Assembly: GCA_964394665.1 (NCBI GenBank)
Contig: CAYMYN010000002.1
Span: 62,001-126,000 of the forward strand
DNA: 64,000 nt
Source: CAYMYN01 sp964394665
Lineage (GTDB): Bacteria; Planctomycetota; UBA1135; GCA-002686595
Reading direction: 5' to 3'
How positions within the stretch are numbered: the stretch's first letter is position 1; every line of letters begins with the position of its first letter. Of this stretch, positions 42,722-52,531 are shown piece by piece. The notes beneath the pieces are model-generated. The model had not been told where the DNA came from and made no database searches. It worked only from the letters and a program-made list of their open reading frames with translations. Position numbers and translations under genes: made by a program.

Positions 42722-45700
42722 TCACGCCCCTGAGTCCCTACGAGTTTCCTCGGGTAGGCGGACCTCGAGGGTTACGGGGAAGACCTGGACGGTTCCGGAG
42801 AGGGCGTGGCGGCGGGGGAGGAGGTGCTCGAGGATGCGGCGGCGCTCGCGGTCGAGCTGGTCGCGGACTTCCTCGTAGTGGCGGCGGCGGCGGGCGACTT
42901 CGGTCTGCTTGTCGGCGATCAGATCGTCGAGGCGACGGGCGTCCTCGAAGAGCAGGCCCTGGGTGCGCTCGCGCTCGAGGCGCTCGATCTCGCGCTCGAG
43001 CTTCTGCAGCGTGTTCTCGGCGATCAGGGACGAGACCTCGCCCTGGCGGCTGCGGTAGCGCTCGTCCTCGAGGCGACGGGCCCGGGCGTGGGCCTCGGTG
43101 AGGTCCGCCTCCAAGCGCGCGGTCAGGCCCTCGGCGTGGGAGCGCAGGGCCGCCTTGAGGGCCGGGGCGCAGCCGTCGACGAGGTCGCGGGCGCGCTCGA
43201 GGTGGGCGGGGTCGATCGTCGGGCGGCCGTCGTTCAGCTCGCGGGCCGGGCGAAGCGGGAGCGGAGGCTGGAGATCGTCCCCGGCGAGCGGGAAGGCGAG
43301 GGTGCGCACCCAGTGGTGGAACGCCTCGCGCAGCTCGTTGACAGCCAGCTCCTCGACGCTGACGAGCAGCAGGGCGTCGGCGCCGGCGGGCACGCCGCCC
43401 AGGCGCACGGTCCAGCGCGAGACGTCCTCGCCGGTGCCTGGGAAGCGGCGGCGGGTCAGGGCGCCCAGGGCCTTCTGCAACATCGGATGCGAAAGGTGCA
43501 TCCACGCCACGTCCGCGCGGGGCCGGAACACCGTGCGCGGGCCGACCTGGTGCCGGAAGGGTTCGGCCGTGAAGGCCAGGCGCGGCAAGGCACGCTGGCC
43601 CTGGCCCAGGGGCCGACGCAGGGAGTCGTCGACGACCGCGGTCCAGCCGGGGAGGTCGGGGTGCAGGAGACGGCAGGTGCGCAGCTCCTCGGAGCAGTCG
43701 AGCTGCGGGCGGCCGGCGTGGATCGCCAGCGCCGCCTCGAGGGTGTCTCTCAGCGCAAGCGGGTCGAGGTCGAGCTCGGCCTCGAGGTGCTCGAGGTCAT
43801 CCTGCGCCGAGTCGCCCGCGCTCGCCGCGACGACCGTCGCATCGGCGGCGATGGCGGATCGGTCGCGCGCGCGCTCGAGGCGCAGGTCGAGGTCTCTCTG
43901 CACGGCGGAGAGGTCCTCGCCCTGCACCAACCGGCGGTGGGCGGCCTCGTCGAAGAGCTCGTTGACCGAGCCCAGGTCCTCGCGGATCTCGTCGGCCTTC
44001 CTCAGCACGTGCCCCAGGAACCGCAGGTCCTGGTCGTCGTCGCTCACGAAGTGGTGCACGGTGACGTCGCGGGCCTGGCCGTGGCGATCGATGCGGCCGT
44101 TGCGCTGCTCGAGCTTGGAGGGGTTCCAGGGGCAGTCGAAGTGCAGGAGATAGCGGGCGGTGCTCTGGAGGTTCAAGCCCTCGGCGGCGGCGTCGGTGGC
44201 GACGAGCACGCGCACCGGGTCGGCGGGGTCGTTGAAGGCCTGCTTGACCGCGTCGCGCTCGAGGTCGTCCAGGCCGCCAAAGAGGGTGCGGATGCGGCCT
44301 TCGCTTCCGAAGCGGGACGTGAGCCGCCGCTCGAGGTAGTCGAGGGTGGTCTTGTACTCGGTGAAGACCACCAGGCGCTCGTCCTCGCGCCAGCCCTTGC
44401 CATTGCGCAGCAGATCATCGACGAGGCGCGCCAGCTCCTCGAAGCGCGAGTCGCGCGCGGGGTCTTGGTCGATGACGTCGCCGCGCTCGAGGTCGAAGCC
44501 CAGGGCGGCGAGCGCGGCGTCCAGGGCGGCGATCTCGGACCCAAGGTCGGCCGCCACGGCCTGGAGCCAGGCGCCCACCACGCCGGTGGCGGTGGCTTCA
44601 CGGGACTGGGCCTCGCGGTCGTCGCCGGTCTCCTGGCGCAGGTTGCGCTCGGCGGCGAGCAGCTCCGCGTCGCTCGCGGCCTCGGCTTCGGCGAGTCCCT
44701 GCTTGGCGCGCCGCCACGACTCCGCGAAGGCCGTCGGGCAGGACAAGAGGCGCTTGCCGAGGATCTCGACCGCGAAGGTGCCCGAGCGCCGTCGGCGGGC
44801 CTCGCCGTCGACGACCAGGGAGCGGACCTTGGCGCGGAAGGCGTCGAAGGCGCGGGAGAGCTCGAGCTCCGCAGTCGAGAGCGCGAGCAGGCGCGGGCTC
44901 GGGGGGTTGCGGGTGCAGAAGCGCGGCGGGTCGGTGCGCGCGTTGATCTCGCGCTTGAGGCGCCGCAGGACGACCTGCTCGATGCGTTCCTTCTCGGCCG
45001 GGCGCAGCTCGTCGGTCTGGCTGAAACGCACCGGATCGAGGATCTCGAGCAGGCCGGTGAAGCAGCGCGTGTGGCCGTTGTGGGGGGTGGCGGAGAGGAA
45101 CAGGCGGTGCTCGAAGTGGGGCGCGACCAGGCGCAGGGTCTGGCAGAGGTCGCTGTCGTCGCCGAAGGCCGACGGCATCAGGTTGTGGCACTCGTCGACG
45201 ATGAGCAGGTCCCAGGGCAGGCGCGGCGAGCCCTCGGGGGTGCGGCAGGCGGCCAGGAACTGCTCGCGCACGTCCTCCTGCCGCAGGTAGTGGTAGGAGG
45301 CGATGATGCGGCTGGAGGCGCGCCAGGGGTTGGCGTCCATCCCCAGGCGCTTGCGTAGCGTGTGGGTCTGGGCGCGATCGACGAGGTCGAAGGAGAGCGA
45401 GAACTTGTCCCACATCTCGTCGCGCCACTGGAGGCGCAGCGAGGCCGGCGTGAGGATCAGAACGCGCTGGATGCGGCGGCGCAGGAGGAGCTCGCTGAGG
45501 ATCAGGCCGGCCTCGATCGTCTTGCCCAGGCCCACGTCGTCCGCGATCAGCAGATTGACGCGCGGCATGGCCAGGGCCTTCAGGAGCGGCACGAGCTGGA
45601 AGTCCTCGACCTCGACCGCGCCGTGGAAAGGGCTCGCGATCGGCGGGCGCGTCCAGGGTGCCCTTCCGTCGGGCTCGAGCCAGGGGTTGGCGGCGCTCCA

Positions 45701-45979
45701 GCGGGCGGCGCGCAGGAGGGCGTCGAAGTCCACGGCCGGCATGGGGTCGGCCGCGGAGTCGGGCAGCGCGGTGGGCTCGAGCAGGCGGCGGTGGGGTTCG
45801 AGCTCCCAGAGCAGGCGCTCGGCGGAGGGCGACTGGTCGTCCTTGTACTCCAGGTGCACCAGGTGGATGCGACCCAGATCGCCATCGAAGGGCTCCACCG
45901 AGGAGACGACCGCGCGTCGATTGCGCACCGTGGCGAACATGCCGACGCGGGGAGGGGATTCGGCTTGGGGATTGGCCAT
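42722..45979 (-). CDS. SNF2-family helicase, DrmD-like
   Basis: Started at the ATG at 45979 the protein has 1085 residues. It is an SNF2/RapA-type translocase: DDVGLGKTIEAG (Lys153), DECHN (262-265), LFLSATPHNG, TDAAAEGLNLQ and NGRIDRHGQ. The last 150 residues form a coiled coil (LQKLEREIERLERERTQ ... RRRRHYEEVRDQLDRERRR) before HLLPRRHALSGTVQVFPV, an ending seen in DrmD-type helicases. It is the first gene of an operon with a small unknown gene and the adenine methyltransferase, the order of class 1 DISARM (drmD then drmMI). Separate drmA, drmB and drmC genes are not present nearby. Confidence 0.85.
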   Translation of the reverse strand: MANPQAESPPRVGMFATVRNRRAVVSSVEPFDGDLGRIHLVHLEYKDDQSPSAERLLWELEPHRRLLEPTALPDSAADPMPAVDFDALLRAARWSAANPWLEPDGRAPWTRPPIASPFHGAVEVEDFQLVPLLKALAMPRVNLLIADDVGLGKTIEAGLILSELLLRRRIQRVLILTPASLRLQWRDEMWDKFSLSFDLVDRAQTHTLRKRLGMDANPWRASSRIIASYHYLRQEDVREQFLAACRTPEGSPRLPWDLLIVDECHNLMPSAFGDDSDLCQTLRLVAPHFEHRLFLSATPHNGHTRCFTGLLEILDPVRFSQTDELRPAEKERIEQVVLRRLKREINARTDPPRFCTRNPPSPRLLALSTAELELSRAFDAFRAKVRSLVVDGEARRRRSGTFAVEILGKRLLSCPTAFAESWRRAKQGLAEAEAASDAELLAAERNLRQETGDDREAQSREATATGVVGAWLQAVAADLGSEIAALDAALAALGFDLERGDVIDQDPARDSRFEELARLVDDLLRNGKGWREDERLVVFTEYKTTLDYLERRLTSRFGSEGRIRTLFGGLDDLERDAVKQAFNDPADPVRVLVATDAAAEGLNLQSTARYLLHFDCPWNPSKLEQRNGRIDRHGQARDVTVHHFVSDDDQDLRFLGHVLRKADEIREDLGSVNELFDEAAHRRLVQGEDLSAVQRDLDLRLERARDRSAIAADATVVAASAGDSAQDDLEHLEAELDLDPLALRDTLEAALAIHAGRPQLDCSEELRTCRLLHPDLPGWTAVVDDSLRRPLGQGQRALPRLAFTAEPFRHQVGPRTVFRPRADVAWMHLSHPMLQKALGALTRRRFPGTGEDVSRWTVRLGGVPAGADALLLVSVEELAVNELREAFHHWVRTLAFPLAGDDLQPPLPLRPARELNDGRPTIDPAHLERARDLVDGCAPALKAALRSHAEGLTARLEADLTEAHARARRLEDERYRSRQGEVSSLIAENTLQKLEREIERLERERTQGLLFEDARRLDDLIADKQTEVARRRRHYEEVRDQLDRERRRILEHLLPRRHALSGTVQVFPVTLEVRLPEETRRDSGA

Positions 45980-46080
45980 CGACAACTCGAGGAACGTCGC
46001 ACCGCCCATCGCATGGCGAGATGCCATGCGGGCTGTGGGTCGCGTACGGGCGGCGTCGATCATCGGTCGGAAGCACGGCG

Positions 46081-46095
46081 CTGTCCACCGGACAG
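46081..46095. promoter_or_regulatory. Short palindrome in the divergent spacer of the helicase operon
   Basis: CTGTCC and GGACAG form a perfect six-base inverted repeat around ACC, about 100 bases ahead of both the SNF2 helicase and the lipoprotein gene. The 216-base spacer has no clear promoter pair. The palindrome is an operator candidate, but six-base arms arise by chance fairly often. Confidence 0.3.
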
Positions 46096-46195
46096 TACCC
46101 GTTGCGACGACAGGATGGGGCGAGCCGTCTGGTGGCGCGCTGTAGGACTTCGTCGTGTAGAGGGATGATCCGCGGGCAGTGGTAGGATCGCCGGC

Positions 46196-47479
46196 ATGCA
46201 CCCAGAGGAAGAGGACGCCGTGGAAAGGAGCGTGCGCGTATCGAGGGGGGTTTCGTGGACCGTGGGTTGGATTGCCTTGATCCCCATTGCGGCCTGCGGA
46301 GGGAAGGCGGATGTGGACCCGGAAAACGGGGTCGGGAGCGCTGTTCCCGCGACGAGCGCCGACGGGGGTGCTGCTCCCTCCGGAGAGCCGCGGAGTGGTC
46401 CCCGGGAGCCGATCGAGTTGTGGGTGCGGGGGTTGGGGGATGGGGGGGCGGGGGGGATCGAGTCGCATCGGGTGCTCGTGCCCGAGGGTTGGGTCGTGGA
46501 GGGGGGGGCGTGGTGGGCGCCGGCGCATGTGCCTGGGGTGCCGCCGAGCCGGGAGATGCGGGTGAGCGGGCCGGGGGGGTGGAGCATCGAGGTGGGGCCG
46601 ACGCGGGTGGCGGCGGACTTCGAGCCCTCGGCCTTCGCGCGGATCCAGCTCGGCGCGCGGCGCGCGGCGGAGGGCGCGGTCGAGGGCGTGCTGCCGGTCG
46701 AGTATCTGCCCCGCGACCCACAGGGCTGGGAGACGTGGATCCGCGAGAAGGAGCACCGGCGGCGGCGGCCCGGAGCGAGCGGGCTCGTGGTCGAGGAGAT
46801 CGTCGTCGTGCCCGGGTTGACCGAGGTGCTCGGCGCTCGGCTCGCGCCCCTGCGCGCGCAGGCCGAGCAGCGCAACCGGCAAGCGCTCGCCGCGGGCGAG
46901 AAGCAGCAGAGCTTCGCCGAGGGCGCGGTGATCGCGGCCAGCCTGCGCTACCGCGAGGCGGAGCGGGACTGGGAGGAGCTCGTCCTGCTGGGCGCGGTGT
47001 ACAGCGGCTTCTCGACCGAGATGGGACGTCAGGTCGAGTGGGCCGTGGAACCCTGCCTCGCACTCCGCGCGCCGGTCGGCGAGCTGGACCGGGCGCTGCC
47101 GCTGCTGCTGGCGATCGCCACGTCCGTGCGGCCGACGGCCGAGTGGCAGGATCACGTCGCGCGGAGCGCTCGGAAGCCGAACCCGCTCGCGAGCCTGGCC
47201 GCCGAAGGGGGCGTTGGGCTGTTGGTCGAGGGCCGGCGCGCGCTGGGACCCGTCACGGACGGAAGCGCGACGGCGCGGGCCGACTCGGCGCAGCGCACGC
47301 TGCGGCGCCTGGAGGAGGGCCTGCGGCGCAGCGCGCGACATCGCCTCCCCGAGTTCGAAGGCGAAGTGTTGTTGCCCCGCGAGCACGGGCCGATCTCGTC
47401 GGACGGGCAGGGCTCGTACCGCCTCGGCGATCGCGGGCGCGACGCGCGACGAGCGGTGGTGCAGCCGCTCGCGGACTGA
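46196..47479 (+). CDS. Lipoprotein of unknown function
   Basis: The 427-residue product has a long n-region, a hydrophobic stretch (VSWTVGWIALIPIAACGG) and a lipobox (IAAC), so it should be lipidated and exported. A Gly/Ser/Pro-rich linker follows. The mature part contains VEEIVVVPGLTEVLGARLAPL and a helical AEQRNRQALAAGEKQQSFAEG segment, but no known domain. The first third of the gene (46420-46620) is unusually G-rich on the coding strand. It is the first intact core-genome gene to the right of the defence island. It converges with the LPS-transport gene over nine bases. Confidence 0.7.
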   Translation: MHPEEEDAVERSVRVSRGVSWTVGWIALIPIAACGGKADVDPENGVGSAVPATSADGGAAPSGEPRSGPREPIELWVRGLGDGGAGGIESHRVLVPEGWVVEGGAWWAPAHVPGVPPSREMRVSGPGGWSIEVGPTRVAADFEPSAFARIQLGARRAAEGAVEGVLPVEYLPRDPQGWETWIREKEHRRRRPGASGLVVEEIVVVPGLTEVLGARLAPLRAQAEQRNRQALAAGEKQQSFAEGAVIAASLRYREAERDWEELVLLGAVYSGFSTEMGRQVEWAVEPCLALRAPVGELDRALPLLLAIATSVRPTAEWQDHVARSARKPNPLASLAAEGGVGLLVEGRRALGPVTDGSATARADSAQRTLRRLEEGLRRSARHRLPEFEGEVLLPREHGPISSDGQGSYRLGDRGRDARRAVVQPLAD

Positions 47480-47488
47480 ACGCGCCCG

Positions 47489-50400
47489 TCAGGGGCGCAG
47501 CCAGCGGTCGAGCAGGCCCAGGCGCGGCCGGCGCCAGCCGAGGACGGGGTCGAGGCCGATCGAGAACGACGTGCCGCCCTCGCCCGAGCGCCGGCCGATC
47601 TCGAACTCGAAGATCAGGTCGTGGCCGTAGCGGCGCAGCAGGAGGCGCGTGTCGAGACTGCCGCCTTCCTCCTGCAGGTTGAGAATCTGGCGCGCTTCGA
47701 TCTCCCAGGGCCCGTGCGTCCGATACCGTCCGGCGAGCGTGACCGCCTCGTAGATCGTGCCCTGGGGCTCGTACACGCCGCGGGCGTACCCGGTCTCGAG
47801 CGCCAGGCGCTTGTTCGGCTCCCAACCGAGCGCGGTGCGATTGAAGATCGTGCCGCCATCCTCGGGGTCGTAGCGGCCGTCGTGGACCACGCCCACCGGA
47901 TCGCCGCGCACCTCGGTCAAGAACTGCCCCAACACGGCGATCGGGAGGAACCCGTCCTCGCGCCCATCGGAGAGGTCCGAGGCGTGCGTCAGGCGCAGGT
48001 CGATGTCCAGGTGTCGCAGCGTGTCGGGGCGCCACCAGCGCAGGCGCAGGTCCGCGTCGACGAAGGTCCCGGCGAAGGGCGCTTCGGTGGCGTCGATCGG
48101 GAGCGGCTCGCCGCCCGATTCGTCCGAGGCGAGGTCCGTGCGCACGCCCAGGCGCGGCGTCACGTCGTGCAGCCACCCACCCGAGGTCTTGCGCCAGAGC
48201 GTGGTCGAGGCCGAGAGGCCGGCGAGCAACGCGTGCCGCGCCGGGCTCTCGTCCGGGTCGAGGCCTGCGCTCCAGATCGTCGAACGGGCCGCGACGAAGG
48301 GCGTCAGCGTGACGCCGCTGCGCCCCAGGGGGACCGGCAGCTCGAGACGCCCCTGGGAGTCGAGGCGCTGCACGTTGCGGTCCTCGGTCACACCGTCGTC
48401 GAAGACCGGATCGAAGGGCGAAACCACGGGGGAGTCGGTCTGTCGCCGGCGCAGGAAGGCCGCGTCCATCGATCCGCGGAAGAGCACCGGCCGTCCGAAG
48501 GCGTCGAAGAGCGGCGTGAGGTTGCGGAAGACCCCCACGGAGGGCAGCTCCTCGACCTCGTTGCGGAAGGAGTTGGTGCGCGTCTTCAGGCTGCCGCTGA
48601 AGTAGTCCGGACCCTTCGCCCGCCGCCAGTGCAGGAAGGTGTCGCGCTGCTCGTACTCGAGGAACTCGCCTTCCTGGAACTCGGCCTGCACGCCGACGTC
48701 GCTCTGGGAAGCGATGGCGATGTCGAGCCACTCCTCGCGGTCGATGAACATCCGCGCGCGAGCATGGGTCACGCTGCGCCAGGGATCGCGCTCCTCGTCG
48801 GGAGCCCGCACGAGGCCGCGGTCGTCACCCGTGTCGTAGACGACGTCCAGATAGGCCCGCAGCCAGAAGGCGTCCGGGGACGAGATCTCCGCACCCACCC
48901 CGAGCCCGACGCCGCGCGAGCCCAGATAGGACGCGGAGTAGCGCGCGCGGGCGTCGATCGAGTCCTTGTCCTTCGCGCCCATGGCGCGGCCGACGGTGTC
49001 TCCGACCGCGCCCAGGTCGCGCGTGATCGTGGCGCGCAGGAACTGGCCGAAGCGCGCCGAATCCCCGATGCGGATCTCGGGGATGACCGGCATGCCCTTG
49101 CCGTCGCTGGGGTAGCTGAGCGGCGGGAGCGGCAGGCTCCAACCGTTCCGGAAGCGCAGCGAGTTGCGCTTGAGCTTGACGTCCCAGACGACTTCCTCCT
49201 TCTCGGGGTCCGGGATCAGGCGCAGGTCCTTGGTGCGCACGAAGTAGTGCGGCACCTCGTGCGTGCAGGTGGTGACCGTCGCATTGTCCGCGCGCCACGA
49301 GCCGTCGGCGGAGTGCCGCAACCACTGGGAGGAGACCACGACCTGACTCGGTTGATCGCGCACGTCGACGTCGATGAAGAGCTCGGCGTCCTGCAACCAG
49401 CCGTGACCGTCCACGAGGTCGAAGTAGGCGCTGCCCATGCGCGCCTTGAGGCGGCCTTCCTCGAAGAGCTCGATGTTGTCCTCGACGTAGACCTCGTTCA
49501 GCACCGGGGCCAGGCGCGAGAGGTCGAGGCGGCCGAAGACGTTGATCGTCTCGGCGGGCTCCGCCGGCGCGACGCCGGATTCGCTGACGCCCGCGACGCG
49601 CAGCTCCTCGGGCTCAGGCTCCAGACCGAACCAGGCGCGGGCCTTCGAGCGCCACTCGTCGCGGTCGAGCCACAGGAGCACCCAACCGGCGCGCAGCTCG
49701 CGGTCCTCGAAGGTGACGCGTGGGTTGCGCAGCGTGACGAGGGTCGAGTCCTCGAGCTCGAAGGGTTGGAGCGAGTCGTACTCGAGCGTCCAGCCCTCGA
49801 AGCGCCCCTCGCCGGCGACCAGGCGGCCGGCGTCGGCGCTGACGAGCATGCGCTCCGGGTCGTAGGTGATCCAAGGCGATTCCCAGGCGGCCAGGCCCAG
49901 GTCCAGCCGCGCGGGTTCCCCTTCGAGCCGCAAGCTGCCGGGGCGCAGCTCGAGCAGCTCGCCCGTGCCCTGCACGTCGAGACCGTAGCGCAGGTCGAAG
50001 CCGTTCCAGGCCACCAGGTGCCGCAGCGGGATCTCGCTCGCCTCGAGCCCCGGGAGCCCTTCGGGACGGCCGACTTCGCCCCACACGTCCTGCGCGCGCA
50101 GCGACCAGGCGACACCGTCCGCGAGTCGGCCCTCGAGCAGCACCGCGCCGTGGAACGTCACGGCTTCCTTCTCGGCGCGCATCCAGTCCGCGCGGAAGCG
50201 CTCCAGCACCGGATCCTGGGCTGCCTGGTGCCGACGGCGCGGGGCGCCGCTGTCCTCGAGCTGCGCCGCGACGTCGATCGCCTGGACCGCCCCGGCCTCG
50301 AACTCGACGACCTGGGCGCGCAAGCGGTAGGCCGGCCCGCCGTCGGGCATGCGGCCCTGCGCGACGACCGTGTCGCCGACACCGGCTTCGAGCCGGCCGC

Positions 50401-52531
50401 GCCGCGCATGACCCTCGTACACCAGGCGCTCGCCGCGCGCCGAGACCTGCACGTCGCCGCGCCAGTCGAGCTCGACCGCGCCGAGCGCCTCGACGAAGTC
50501 CAGGATCGTGTCCGGGCGATCGGCCGCCTCGTCGCGCACGGCCTGACCGGCCGCGCGCACGCTGCGGGCCGAGAAGTTCGCGAGCCCGAACGCGCCCTCG
50601 ATGCGCCCGCGCGTCACCTCGTCCGCGCGCAAGCGCCAGGGCGTGTAGGGCGAATCGGGATCCGCGGGATCGGGCAGGCGCTCGAGCTCGAGGCGCTCGA
50701 CGTCGAGCACCAACGAGTCGATCTCGCCTTCGACTTCGGCGTGCACGCGCCCCTCCGCGAAGGCGCGTTCGCGACCCAGGACGACGCGCTGCGCCCGCAG
50801 GCTGGCGCGCTTCAAGCCGCCGGCACCGGGCGCGGGCAGATCGACGCGCACGGGATCGCCGGGGCCGGCGAGCAGCTCGAGCTCGGTGGCCTCGGGGCCC
50901 GCGCCCGGGAGCGGTTCGAGCGTGCGCGCCTCGCGCGCCACGGCGACCAGGCCGCCCGCGCGGTAGACGATGCCGCCCGACGCGTTCACGCGGCGCGTGG
51001 CCCAGTCGAGGTCGCGCAGCTCGCCGGTTTCGAGCTCGAAGCCGTCCTCACCCTCGACGACGATGCGCGCCTGGCGCGCCAAGGGCAGGGTGACGTTGCC
51101 TTCGAGGAGCGCGAGGTCGATGCCCGATTGAACCTCCACGCGCACGGGCCGGCCGCGCTCGTCGGTGCCGGTGAGGCGCGCGGGGCTACGCGTCACGGCG
51201 GTGGTGCGCAGCGCTCCGGCTGGGTTGCGTTCGAGGTCGACGCGCAGGTCGTCGCCGACGAAGCGCTGGCCCTCGAACAGGCCGCGTACGTCGCCGACGG
51301 CCAGGAAGCTGCCGCTGCCGCGCTCGCGATCGAGGCGTCCGGTCATGCGCCGCGCGGCGGTCAGTTCGAGGCCTTGGACGGGCGCCTCGACGCGCGTCGG
51401 GCCGGTGGCGACGAAGGCGGGCTGGCCCAGGAGCTCGACCTCGATGCGGCCTTCGCTGACGATGTCGAGCGCGAGCGGCTCGGCCTGCGGACGCTCGGGG
51501 TCGGGGACGTGGACGCGCCCCCGCGGGTGGCCATCGAGGGTCGCGCTCGCCAGCCGGCCGTCGAGCCCGAAGGCGAAATCGGCTCGTTCGCCGCGGAAGA
51601 GGTCGTCGCCGCGCTCCAGTTCGACGCCGCCCTCGGCGTAGCCCTCGAGCACTTGGAACGTCTCCGCGTCGATCACGAAGCCGCGCACGAGGAGCGTGTC
51701 GGCGTCGATGCGCACGACCTCCTCGTCGACGAGCTCGAGTCGCCCCCCGCGCTCGATCCGCAGCGCGACCATGTCGCGCTGGACGCCGTCCTCGCCCGCG
51801 GGGAGACGCTCGAGGCGGCGGATCTCGAGTGGCCCCGTGCCCGTGGCGGCCAGGCGCGCGCGGCCGCCGTGGGGCAGGACGAGGCGCACCTCGCCCTCGC
51901 GCTCGATGCGCAACAGATACGGTTCCTCGCTGCCGAACAGGCCCAGGCCTTCGGCGTCGAGCCCCTGGCCCTCGAGGACGACCCGCTCGGCCGAGCGGAA
52001 CTCGCGCGCCGCGAGGTTCGCCTCGAGGCTCGGCACGCGCAGGGTCGCGGGTACGAAGTCGGCCCCGGAGAGCAGCTCGAGCACCACGTCCTGGAACGTG
52101 ACCCGGTCGTCCTGGGCGAAGTTCGGGGCGCCGGCGGCGCTGGTGACCCGGGTGCGCGTGAGCGGCGAGGTGAGGATCGCGCGCAGCTCGCCCGCCCGCG
52201 GCTCGTACATCCAGACCTTCACGTCCTTCAGGTCGTAGAGGTCCGATTCGATCGGCAGGACCTGGGGCGACTCGACGTGGAAGAGGCGCGGGCGCTCGCC
52301 GGTCTCGACGCGCTCGCTGGCGTAGCGGGTGAACTCGAGCTCCCCTTCGAGCACGATGCCGATCTGGCCCCCGGGCCCCGCCTGCGGGTCGGGGAAGGTC
52401 ACCGGCGCCTCGACCTGGATCGGCTCGGGCGACCGTTCCCCGGCCAGGCCCCGGTCCCGGAACCAGGCCGCCAGGAACAGCACCGCGAGCCCGCCGCCGA
52501 ACAGCAGCAGGAAGATCAGCGCGCGTCTCAT
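47489..52531 (-). CDS. LptC/LptA/LptD-like fusion, LPS transport protein
   Basis: The ATG at 52531 overlaps the kdsC stop (ATGA) and gives 1680 residues. The N-terminus has one hydrophobic helix (ALIFLLLFGGGLAVLFLAAWF) followed by an LptC-like segment (LFHVESPQVLP ... YDLKDVKVWMYEP). Hundreds of residues of beta-strand-rich LptA/OstA-type repeats follow (typical phrases LEGNVTLPLARQARI, ASGGIVYRAGGLVAVAR, LFEEGRLKARMGSAYFDL). The region from about 1030 to the end resembles LptD: a periplasmic part with TTCTHEVPHYFVRTKDLRL, then a beta-barrel with many Arg/Trp/Tyr strands and an RWLRP end. The kdsD-kdsC-lptC-lptA order of E. coli is kept. The whole bridge may thus be one chain. Domain limits are approximate. 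Confidence 0.75.
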   Translation of the reverse strand: MRRALIFLLLFGGGLAVLFLAAWFRDRGLAGERSPEPIQVEAPVTFPDPQAGPGGQIGIVLEGELEFTRYASERVETGERPRLFHVESPQVLPIESDLYDLKDVKVWMYEPRAGELRAILTSPLTRTRVTSAAGAPNFAQDDRVTFQDVVLELLSGADFVPATLRVPSLEANLAAREFRSAERVVLEGQGLDAEGLGLFGSEEPYLLRIEREGEVRLVLPHGGRARLAATGTGPLEIRRLERLPAGEDGVQRDMVALRIERGGRLELVDEEVVRIDADTLLVRGFVIDAETFQVLEGYAEGGVELERGDDLFRGERADFAFGLDGRLASATLDGHPRGRVHVPDPERPQAEPLALDIVSEGRIEVELLGQPAFVATGPTRVEAPVQGLELTAARRMTGRLDRERGSGSFLAVGDVRGLFEGQRFVGDDLRVDLERNPAGALRTTAVTRSPARLTGTDERGRPVRVEVQSGIDLALLEGNVTLPLARQARIVVEGEDGFELETGELRDLDWATRRVNASGGIVYRAGGLVAVAREARTLEPLPGAGPEATELELLAGPGDPVRVDLPAPGAGGLKRASLRAQRVVLGRERAFAEGRVHAEVEGEIDSLVLDVERLELERLPDPADPDSPYTPWRLRADEVTRGRIEGAFGLANFSARSVRAAGQAVRDEAADRPDTILDFVEALGAVELDWRGDVQVSARGERLVYEGHARRGRLEAGVGDTVVAQGRMPDGGPAYRLRAQVVEFEAGAVQAIDVAAQLEDSGAPRRRHQAAQDPVLERFRADWMRAEKEAVTFHGAVLLEGRLADGVAWSLRAQDVWGEVGRPEGLPGLEASEIPLRHLVAWNGFDLRYGLDVQGTGELLELRPGSLRLEGEPARLDLGLAAWESPWITYDPERMLVSADAGRLVAGEGRFEGWTLEYDSLQPFELEDSTLVTLRNPRVTFEDRELRAGWVLLWLDRDEWRSKARAWFGLEPEPEELRVAGVSESGVAPAEPAETINVFGRLDLSRLAPVLNEVYVEDNIELFEEGRLKARMGSAYFDLVDGHGWLQDAELFIDVDVRDQPSQVVVSSQWLRHSADGSWRADNATVTTCTHEVPHYFVRTKDLRLIPDPEKEEVVWDVKLKRNSLRFRNGWSLPLPPLSYPSDGKGMPVIPEIRIGDSARFGQFLRATITRDLGAVGDTVGRAMGAKDKDSIDARARYSASYLGSRGVGLGVGAEISSPDAFWLRAYLDVVYDTGDDRGLVRAPDEERDPWRSVTHARARMFIDREEWLDIAIASQSDVGVQAEFQEGEFLEYEQRDTFLHWRRAKGPDYFSGSLKTRTNSFRNEVEELPSVGVFRNLTPLFDAFGRPVLFRGSMDAAFLRRRQTDSPVVSPFDPVFDDGVTEDRNVQRLDSQGRLELPVPLGRSGVTLTPFVAARSTIWSAGLDPDESPARHALLAGLSASTTLWRKTSGGWLHDVTPRLGVRTDLASDESGGEPLPIDATEAPFAGTFVDADLRLRWWRPDTLRHLDIDLRLTHASDLSDGREDGFLPIAVLGQFLTEVRGDPVGVVHDGRYDPEDGGTIFNRTALGWEPNKRLALETGYARGVYEPQGTIYEAVTLAGRYRTHGPWEIEARQILNLQEEGGSLDTRLLLRRYGHDLIFEFEIGRRSGEGGTSFSIGLDPVLGWRRPRLGLLDRWLRP

